Of a stretch of 10,733 nt of DNA, positions 6,127 through 10,733 are shown piece after piece. Each line of letters begins with the position of its first letter. The first letter of the stretch is position 1. The notes beneath the pieces were generated by a model. That model was not told the origin of the DNA, ran no database searches, and was given only the letters and a program-made list of their open reading frames with translations. A program made the position numbers and the translations under genes. Source of the stretch: Fluviibacter sp048859965 (GTDB taxonomy: Bacteria > Pseudomonadota > Gammaproteobacteria > Burkholderiales > Rhodocyclaceae); NCBI GenBank assembly GCA_048859965.1, contig JBLIZO010000091.1:1-10733 (forward strand), written 5' to 3'.

Positions 6127-7388
6127 GTCTGAAAAACATCGAAATCCGTGGCGGTCGTGTCATCGATCCGGCTACGCAGTTTGACGAAGCCGTGTCTCTT
6201 TTTATTGCCGATGGCCGGATTGCGGGTATCGGTCAGACGCCGGCGGGTTTTAAGGCTGATCAGGTGATTGATGGCACGGGGCTGGTCGTTGCGCCGGGTC
6301 TGGTCGATCTGTCGGCACGTATCGCGGGCAACATCGACGCCGAGCTGGAAGCCGCTGTGGCCGGTGGTGTCACGACGCTGGCCTGCCCGCCGGATGTGAA
6401 CCCGATTATCGACGAACCGGAGCTCGCCGAGCGTATCGTGCGTCATGCGGAAGATGTGTCGCAAGTGCGCGTGCTGCCAGTGGGCGCGATGACCCAAGGG
6501 TTGGCCGGTACCATGCTGGCGGAAATGAGTTTGCTGCGCGACGCCGGTTGCATTGCGGTCTCGCAAGGCCGTGGTTTGCCGGCAGACACCAAGGTGCTTT
6601 TGCGCGCGCTACAGTATGCGGCATCGTGCGACGTACCCGTCTGGTTGCAGCCCGCCGAGTTTCATCTGAGCAAAGACGGCATCGCGCACGACAGCGCCCT
6701 GGCCTCACGCATGGGCCTTGCGGCGATTCCCGTTGTTGCCGAAACCATGGGCATGCAAAATGTCTTGTCGCTGGCCTGGGAAACCGGGGCGCGCGTCCAC
6801 TTCACACAGATCAGCTCGGCCGAAGGCGTGGCATTATTACGGGCCGCACAGGATGACGGCTTGCCAGTGACTGGCGATGTGGCGGTGCATGCACTGCACT
6901 TGTATGAGCAGGATATTGGTTACTTCGATCCGTTGACGCGTTTTGACCCGCCGCTGCGGGGCTTTGAAGATCGTGAAGCGCTGCGTCTCGGACTTGCCGA
7001 CGGTACGTTGGGCGCTGCCGTATCGGCGCATACGCCGCGTGGCGTTGATGTGAAGCGCGTACCCTTCGCCGAAGCGGCGCCGGGCGCGACGGGGATTGAA
7101 TTGCTGCTCTCGTTGACGCTGGCCTGGGGCGAATCGCTCAGCCTGCCGCTGCGCCGTTCTCTATTACCGATCACGGCGCGCGCGGCCGATATCCTCGGTA
7201 TCGATACAGGGCGTCTTGCCGTCGGACAGCGCGCTGACCTGGTGCTGTTTGACCCGCTGGCGCAATGGACGGTGCAGGAAAACGCACTACGCAGCGCCGG
7301 GAAGCTCACACCCTTCCTGGGGCGCACCCTGCAAGGTCGGGTGATGAAAACCCTGGCGGGTGGTCAACTGGTGTACGAGCGCGGTTAA
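6123..7388 (+). CDS. pyrC': PyrC', dihydroorotase-like non-catalytic partner of aspartate carbamoyltransferase
   Basis: This is a 421-residue amidohydrolase-fold protein of the dihydroorotase family (also called PyrX). All six metal-site positions of active class I enzymes appear substituted, by manual alignment. The HxH after PGLVDL is S64-A-R66; the carboxylated lysine in GA-T-K-G is Q126 (VGAMTQGLAG); the histidine of the HaE motif is Q177 (VWLQPAEF); that of the HVST strand is Q230 (VHFTQISS); and the catalytic Asp of TDHAPH is A303 (VSAHTPRG). The fold landmarks FDPPLR (275-280), the N-terminal beta-sandwich (VIDPATQ) and the C-terminal GRLAVGQRADLVLFDP are intact, so this is a conserved structural protein and not a decaying gene. 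In Pseudomonas such a protein is required for ATCase holoenzyme assembly. True dihydroorotase must be encoded elsewhere. The ATGA overlap with pyrB suggests coupled, matched synthesis. The last four bases overlap the convergent yggU end. Confidence 0.95.
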   Translation: MSLKNIEIRGGRVIDPATQFDEAVSLFIADGRIAGIGQTPAGFKADQVIDGTGLVVAPGLVDLSARIAGNIDAELEAAVAGGVTTLACPPDVNPIIDEPELAERIVRHAEDVSQVRVLPVGAMTQGLAGTMLAEMSLLRDAGCIAVSQGRGLPADTKVLLRALQYAASCDVPVWLQPAEFHLSKDGIAHDSALASRMGLAAIPVVAETMGMQNVLSLAWETGARVHFTQISSAEGVALLRAAQDDGLPVTGDVAVHALHLYEQDIGYFDPLTRFDPPLRGFEDREALRLGLADGTLGAAVSAHTPRGVDVKRVPFAEAAPGATGIELLLSLTLAWGESLSLPLRRSLLPITARAADILGIDTGRLAVGQRADLVLFDPLAQWTVQENALRSAGKLTPFLGRTLQGRVMKTLAGGQLVYERG

Positions 7389-7720
7389 TGAATCGGTGTC
7401 GCCAGTGCCTGTAGTCTCGTGATGCAGGCACTGGTCCGGTCGCCGCAGGCAATAGCCAGCGTCTTGCGTCGGCTCGTTTGCCCGCGAATCAGTTCAACGT
7501 CTTTCTGCGCGCAGCCCAAGGTTTTTGCCAGCCAGGCAATGAGCGCCTGATTGGCTTTTCCATCGACGGGCGGCGCCTGTAAACGAATTTTCAGAGCGTC
7601 GCCATGTATCCCGGCGCACGAGGTCGTTTTAGCGCCGGGTTGGACATGCACGGTGAGTTGCAGATCGCCGTGGCTCGTGATCTGCAACCAGCAGGCCGTT
7701 GTGGTGCCTGGCTCAGTCAC
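7385..7720 (-). CDS. yggU: YggU/DUF167 family protein
   Basis: This is a small conserved protein of unknown function; E. coli YggU is the family reference and structures show an alpha/beta fold. The sequence shows the family pattern: LQLTVHVQPGAKTTSCAGI near the N-terminus, then LKIRLQAPPVDGKANQALI, and ELIRGQTSRRKTLAI near the end. The GTG at 7720-7718 is chosen: it overlaps the proC stop by eight bases (GTGACTGA), giving 111 residues, near the family size. The frame is open further upstream (to an ATG at 7798) but that part lies wholly inside proC and looks non-homologous. The gene ends in a 4-bp overlap with the convergent pyrC' stop. A perfect 10-bp inverted repeat lies in its 3' coding end. 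The C-terminal stretch beyond the DUF167 core is longer than in E. coli and has extra cysteines of unknown meaning. Confidence 0.9.
   Translation of the reverse strand: MTEPGTTTACWLQITSHGDLQLTVHVQPGAKTTSCAGIHGDALKIRLQAPPVDGKANQALIAWLAKTLGCAQKDVELIRGQTSRRKTLAIACGDRTSACITRLQALATPIH
7402..7434. terminator. Perfect 10-bp hairpin just past the pyrC' stop, inside the end of yggU
   Basis: CCAGTGCCTG (7402-7411) and CAGGCACTGG (7425-7434) are perfect inverted copies with a 13-base loop. The left arm begins 14 bases after the pyrC' stop. The stem is GC-rich and would be stable in RNA of either strand. No T-run follows on either side, so it is not a classic intrinsic terminator. It could be a Rho-assisted or 3'-end-protecting hairpin for the five-gene operon. 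Because the convergent genes overlap, such a signal could only sit inside the yggU coding sequence. Function is inferred; the repeat is seen directly. Confidence 0.5.
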
Positions 7721-8525
7721 GCCCCAACTCAACGCCGAGCTCACGACTGCGTTCGGCTGCGGCGTGCATCCCGGCGATGAGCCCCTCTTTGACACCAAGT
7801 TCTGCTTTTTTCTTGAGGGCCGCTTCCGTCGTGCCGCCTTTGGAGGTCACGCGTTCGCGCAAAAGGCTGACGGGGTCCTTTGATTGTTCCGCCAATTGTG
7901 CCGAACCGAGCACCGTTTGAATCGCCAGCGTGCGGGCGGTGTCGTCCGACAGTCCCAGCTCGCGGGCGGCTTCCTGCATCGCTTCCAGAAACAGAAACAC
8001 GTAGGCTGGGCCGCTGCCCGAAATAGCCGTTACGCTGTCGATCAGTGCTTCGTTCTCGACCCAGACAGTTTCGCCCACCGCGCCAAGAATGGCTTCTGCG
8101 CGTTTGCGATCTTCGCCGCTGACGGAGGGGTCGGCATAGAGGCCCGTCATGCCGGCACCGATGAGCGCCGGCGTATTCGGCATGGCGCGGACGATGCGAC
8201 GGTAGCCGCCCATCCAGCGCGCGAGGTCATCGACCAGCAGGCCGGCGGCAATGCTGACGATGAGAGGCGCGTTCTCACCAGCGGGCAGGCTCGCCAGTGC
8301 AGCACGCATCTGCTGAGGTTTGACGGCCAGCACGAGGACATCACATTGCAATGCATCGGCCGAAGCTTCGGTAAAGACATTGATGGCGAACTGAGCGATC
8401 AGGCGTTCGCGCGCCTCCGGCAGAATTTCAATGACCGACAGATCGTGTGGTGCGAAACCACGTTGAATCAGGCCGCCGACGAGGGCGATGGCCATGTTGC
8501 CGCCGCCGAGAAAGGTGATTTTCAT
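7713..8525 (-). CDS. proC: Pyrroline-5-carboxylate reductase
   Basis: ProC performs the last step of proline synthesis, NAD(P)H-dependent reduction of pyrroline-5-carboxylate to proline. The 270 residues match the family length. The N-terminal Rossmann fold opens with ITFLGGGNMAIALVGGL (3-19), followed by VLAVKPQQM, the RAMPNTPALIGAGMTGLY segment, and the C-terminal dimerisation/substrate domain with AISGSGPAYVFLFLEAM and the P5C-binding SKGGTTEAAL. All expected motifs are present. Its ATG (8525-8523) directly abuts the yggS stop (8528-8526) with no spacer, and its stop overlaps the yggU start. yggS-proC-yggU is therefore a coupled operon, a neighbourhood also common in gammaproteobacteria. 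Confidence 0.97.
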   Translation of the reverse strand: MKITFLGGGNMAIALVGGLIQRGFAPHDLSVIEILPEARERLIAQFAINVFTEASADALQCDVLVLAVKPQQMRAALASLPAGENAPLIVSIAAGLLVDDLARWMGGYRRIVRAMPNTPALIGAGMTGLYADPSVSGEDRKRAEAILGAVGETVWVENEALIDSVTAISGSGPAYVFLFLEAMQEAARELGLSDDTARTLAIQTVLGSAQLAEQSKDPVSLLRERVTSKGGTTEAALKKKAELGVKEGLIAGMHAAAERSRELGVELGRD

Positions 8526-9260
8526 TTAAAGCTCCGTTGATGCGGGTGTGTGCGTATAAGTGCGTTGCCCGAAGATTGCCGAACCCACACGAACGATGGT
8601 GGCACCTTCGGCGATAGCTGCTTCAAGGTCGTCGCTCATGCCCATGGAGAGCGTGTCGAGTTGCAGCGATGGATCGGTCGCATTGATTTCCGCCATAAGC
8701 TGGCGCAGCGCGGCGAAGTGGCGGTGTTGGGTTATTGGGTCCGCTGTGGCTTCGGGGATCGCCATGAGACCGCGCAGGGTTAAACGGGGTAATGCAGCGA
8801 CTGTCTGGCAGAGGGCGAGAGCCGTATCGGGTGTGCAACCGCTTTTACTGAACTCACCCGAAATATTGACCTGTACGCAAACCTGCAGGGGTGGTTTGTC
8901 GGCCGGGCGTTGCGCCGAGAGGCGTTCGGCAATTTTCAGGCGATCAATCGTGTGAACCCAGTCAAAATGTTCGGCGATGCCGCGCGTCTTGTTGCTCTGG
9001 ATCGGGCCGATGAAGTGCCATTCCAGATCGGGGCGCAGGACGGCTTTCTCGATGCCTTCCTGTGCGTAGTTTTCGCCGAAAGCGTGTTGGCCGGCGTCGG
9101 CGATGGCATCCACGGCTTCAATCGGAAAGGTTTTGGAGACGGCGAGTAGAGACACCGCATCGACCGCCCGACCGCTTCCCCTGGCCGCATCGGCAATCCG
9201 CTGTTGCACCGCATTCAGTCGGCGCGCCCCGTCGAAGGGATCGGTTTGGGTGGCGATCAT
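8526..9260 (-). CDS. yggS: YggS family pyridoxal-phosphate homeostasis protein
   Basis: YggS is a single-domain PLP-binding TIM-barrel protein (COG0325, alanine-racemase N-terminal-like). It has no known catalytic turnover and acts in vitamin B6 and amino/keto-acid homeostasis. The 244 residues are close to the usual ~230. The PLP lysine is K43 in LLAVSKTFP (the family more often has SKTKP). Other hallmarks are FGENYAQEG, WHFIGPIQSNKTR, CVQVNISGEFSKSGC, RGLMAIPE, LSMGMSDDLEAAIAEGA and VRVGSAIFGQR. First gene of the minus-strand operon with proC and yggU, and divergent from pilT, the same arrangement seen in Pseudomonas and many betaproteobacteria. The ATG at 9260 has no visible Shine-Dalgarno; the upstream bases are pyrimidine-rich. 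Confidence 0.96.
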   Translation of the reverse strand: MIATQTDPFDGARRLNAVQQRIADAARGSGRAVDAVSLLAVSKTFPIEAVDAIADAGQHAFGENYAQEGIEKAVLRPDLEWHFIGPIQSNKTRGIAEHFDWVHTIDRLKIAERLSAQRPADKPPLQVCVQVNISGEFSKSGCTPDTALALCQTVAALPRLTLRGLMAIPEATADPITQHRHFAALRQLMAEINATDPSLQLDTLSMGMSDDLEAAIAEGATIVRVGSAIFGQRTYTHTPASTEL

Positions 9261-9338
9261 GGAAAAAGTCGTGATGGGTTGCGTGAAGGCGCAAAACTGC
9301 TGTTAGGCTAGGCGAAGTATAAAACGGGAGTGAGTCGA
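9261..9338. promoter_or_regulatory. Divergent yggS/pilT intergenic region
   Basis: These 78 bp must hold both divergent promoters. TATAAA (9318-9323, plus strand) and TATACT (minus strand, complement of 9316-9321) overlap and are -10-like for the two directions, but neither has a convincing -35 at standard spacing. GGGAG (9326-9330) is a good ribosome-binding site for pilT, eight bases before the ATG at 9339. The promoter reading is tentative. Confidence 0.3.
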
Positions 9339-10367
9339 ATGCTGGAATCCTTGCTACACGCTGCACAGCAGCTTGCCGCGTCGGATATTCACTTGTCGGC
9401 AGGCATGCCCGCGCTGGCGCGCGTCAATGGCGCATTGCAGGTGCTGGAACCGGCCGCCCTGGGTAATGCACCGATCCGCGCCATGATCGATAGCGTGCTG
9501 CCGGAAGCGCAGCGCCGCCAGTTCGCTGAAGGGATGGCCTGCGATTTTGCCTTCACCATCAAGGATCTGGGGCGATATCGTGCCAACGCCTATCGTCAGC
9601 AACGCGGTGTGGGATTGGCGCTGCGCCCGATTCCGGAAACTGTGCCATCGCTCGAATCGATTAGCGCGCCTGCCATCTTGAAGGCCCTCGCCACGCACGA
9701 GCATGGGTTGGTGCTCATCGTTGGCCCTACGGGCTCGGGCAAGAGCACGACGCTGGCCGCCATGGTCGAGTACATCAATCGTACTGCTGCCAAACATGTC
9801 CTGACCATCGAAGACCCGGTGGAGTTTGTTTACGCCCCGGATCGCTGCCTGATTACCCAGCGCGAGGTCGGGCGTGACACGCCGAGTTTTGCCGATGCCT
9901 TGAAAGCAGCGCTGCGCGAAGATCCGGATGTCATTCTGCTCGGTGAGATGCGTGATCTGGAAACGATTCGTCTGGCGTTGACGGCCGCCGAGACCGGGCA
10001 TCTGGTGTTGGCGACACTGCATACCGCGACGGCGGCGCAAGCGGTTGAACGGATCGTGGATGTCTTCCCGGGCGCTGAACGTGATCTGGCACGTACGCTG
10101 TTGGCCGATGTATTGCGTGCGGTTGTGGCTCAAGCGTTGCTACCGTGCCTGAATGGTCAGGGTCGGGTTGCAGCACACGAAGTCCTTGTGGGCACGCCTG
10201 CGGTACGCAACCTGATTCGTGAACAGAAGGGAGCGCAACTGCTTTCGGCCATGCAGACAGGACAGCAGTTCGGAATGCAGACCATGGCACAGAGCCTGGC
10301 GCAGTTGGCGGGGTCGGGGCTCATCGAAGCATCATCGCCTGCGAAACCTGAATGGGGTGTCCGGTAG
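9339..10367 (+). CDS. pilT: Type IV pilus twitching-motility ATPase PilT
   Basis: PilT is the hexameric cytoplasmic ATPase that depolymerises type IV pili and drives retraction. The 342 residues are typical. An N-terminal PAS-like domain starts at SDIHLSAGMPALARVNG (15-31). Then follow Walker A GPTGSGKST (129-137), the Asp box TIEDPVEF (156-163), Walker B DVILLGEMRD (197-206), the His box AAETGHLVLATLHT (216-229) and the C-terminal AVRNLIRE region. The LLGEMRD form is PilT/PilU-like. Start: GGGAG is eight bases before the ATG at 9339; a GTG at 9330 in the same frame would overlap that site. No pilU follows, which is unusual since pilU often lies directly after pilT. The next gene is a permease. 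PilU and other paralogues resemble PilT, but length and motifs favour PilT. Confidence 0.93.
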   Translation: MLESLLHAAQQLAASDIHLSAGMPALARVNGALQVLEPAALGNAPIRAMIDSVLPEAQRRQFAEGMACDFAFTIKDLGRYRANAYRQQRGVGLALRPIPETVPSLESISAPAILKALATHEHGLVLIVGPTGSGKSTTLAAMVEYINRTAAKHVLTIEDPVEFVYAPDRCLITQREVGRDTPSFADALKAALREDPDVILLGEMRDLETIRLALTAAETGHLVLATLHTATAAQAVERIVDVFPGAERDLARTLLADVLRAVVAQALLPCLNGQGRVAAHEVLVGTPAVRNLIREQKGAQLLSAMQTGQQFGMQTMAQSLAQLAGSGLIEASSPAKPEWGVR

Positions 10368-10370
10368 AAT
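10362..10370 (+). promoter_or_regulatory. Candidate -10 element (TAGAAT) for the permease gene
   Basis: TAGAAT (10365-10370) overlaps the pilT stop codon TAG and lies 48 bases ahead of the permease ATG. The surrounding CGGTAGAAT is identical to that before yqgE. No clear -35 is visible, so this is a weak call. Confidence 0.25.
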
Positions 10371-10417
10371 CCCGTTTTGAATAGGCCCGTCAGGTCGCCT
10401 CACCGAATGGAGATTCT

Positions 10418-10732
10418 ATGAGTTGGTGGTTGTTAGCCTATATTGTACTGGGCACATTTTCCGGCTTTATCGCAGGCCTGTTCGGCGTCGGCGGCGGCTT
10501 GACCATCGTGCCGATCCTGCTGATGATGTTTGCCGCCCAGGGATTTCCTGCTTCAGAGCTGATGCATCTGGCGTTGGGCACCTCGATGGCGACGATCATG
10601 GTGACCTCCCTTTCCAGCATGGGGCGATCCCGAATGATTTCCACCCCTGAACTGACCATGCCCAGAAACATCGTGCAGATGATGAGCATGAACACCAACT
10701 GCGGGAACAGCCCATTCTGGGCAAAGCTGTAG
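10418..10732 (+). CDS. TauE/SafE family sulfite/organosulfonate exporter-type permease, N-terminal fragment with non-family tail
   Basis: The first ~68 residues match the N-terminus of TauE/SafE (formerly DUF81) permeases, inner-membrane proteins exporting sulfite, sulfoacetate and similar anions. TM1 (residues ~5-22) leads into the glycine motif GLFGVGGGLTIVP (20-32), then a second hydrophobic stretch and the family motif HLALGTSMATIMVTSLSS (50-67). GGAGA ends four bases before the ATG at 10418. After residue ~68 (position ~10620) the frame turns polar (GRSRMISTPELTMPRN onward) and stops at 10732, with no further membrane segments where several more (~180 residues) are expected. The same tail read on the minus strand resembles another protein. 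The simplest reading is that the real gene continues elsewhere and that a junction near 10606-10621 cuts it. Substrate cannot be told. Confidence 0.7.
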   Translation: MSWWLLAYIVLGTFSGFIAGLFGVGGGLTIVPILLMMFAAQGFPASELMHLALGTSMATIMVTSLSSMGRSRMISTPELTMPRNIVQMMSMNTNCGNSPFWAKL

Positions 10733-10733
10733 T
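10606..10733 (-). CDS. Fragment resembling an ABC-2 type transporter membrane domain (both ends missing)
   Basis: Read on the minus strand from 10731 down to 10606, the tail is open and encodes a strongly hydrophobic helix, FPQLVFMLIICTMFLGMVSS, followed by GVEIIRDRPMLERE. The pattern of a membrane helix ending in FLG, then an REIV-(K/R)-(E/D)-R-P-(I/M)-x-x-RE-like motif, recalls the membrane half of ABC-2/ABCG-like exporters, where this segment precedes a coupling helix. Past 10606 the minus-strand reading becomes antisense to the permease gene and loses similarity. The fragment has no start or stop in the window and is probably the other side of a chimeric join. The match is from memory of the family pattern only. 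Confidence 0.4.

Noticed and set aside
7721..7798. Longer yggU start at 7798
   Set aside because: The added residues lie wholly within proC and show no DUF167 similarity; the GTG overlapping the proC stop fits coupling and family length better.
7884..8540. 218-codon open frame on the plus strand
   Set aside because: It lies wholly opposite proC, which has all family motifs; the plus-strand translation is rich in Arg, Gln and His with no recognisable domain. It is a shadow of GC-rich coding sequence.
9354..10133. 259-codon open frame on the minus strand
   Set aside because: It is antisense to pilT, whose Walker and His boxes are unmistakable. Composition is typical of an antisense shadow and no ribosome site or domain is seen.
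1..10733. Hidden mobile element, defence system or CRISPR array
   Set aside because: Genes are contiguous housekeeping families with overlapping ends; no regularly spaced repeats, transposase or integrase motifs, or terminal inverted repeats were seen.

Overview
The window reads as ordinary chromosomal DNA of a betaproteobacterium, most likely of the order Burkholderiales. This rests on protein resemblance and gene order: hemL and thiE beside a rubredoxin and a photolyase, then yqgE-ruvX-pyrR-pyrB-pyrC', then yggU-proC-yggS divergent from pilT. No database search was possible, so genus and species are open. The DNA is moderately GC-rich and almost fully coding. No stretch longer than 300 bases lacks a gene, and I saw no tRNA, rRNA, CRISPR array or insertion sequence.

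Layout. (1) 1-1308, minus strand: the N-terminal half of hemL (cut by the window start) and complete thiE, that is tetrapyrrole and thiamine synthesis. (2) 1459-2034, plus strand: a 59-residue rubredoxin and a single-domain PilG/PilH-like receiver. The receiver has lost its phospho-acceptor aspartate (Glu in its place) and its acidic pair. (3) 2085-3554, minus strand: a class I photolyase with a complete tryptophan triad. (4) 3574-7388, plus strand: a tightly overlapping five-gene operon, yqgE-ruvX-pyrR-pyrB-pyrC'. PyrC' has lost every metal-binding residue of a dihydroorotase, so it should be the structural partner of aspartate carbamoyltransferase rather than an enzyme. (5) 7385-9260, minus strand: yggS-proC-yggU, converging tail to tail on pyrC'. 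A perfect 10-bp hairpin lies just past the pyrC' stop. (6) 9339-10367, plus strand: pilT, the type IV pilus retraction ATPase. (7) 10418 to the end: the start of a TauE/SafE permease that stops resembling its family near position 10620. The last ~125 bases instead read, on the opposite strand, like an ABC-2 transporter membrane segment. This looks like a chimeric join at a contig end.

Functionally the window is mostly housekeeping: pyrimidine, thiamine, haem and proline synthesis, PLP homeostasis and DNA repair, plus two twitching-motility-type components (receiver and PilT). I found no convincing new defence or mobile system. The points most worth a second look are the aspartate-less receiver, the metal-free PyrC', and the apparent junction at the right end.
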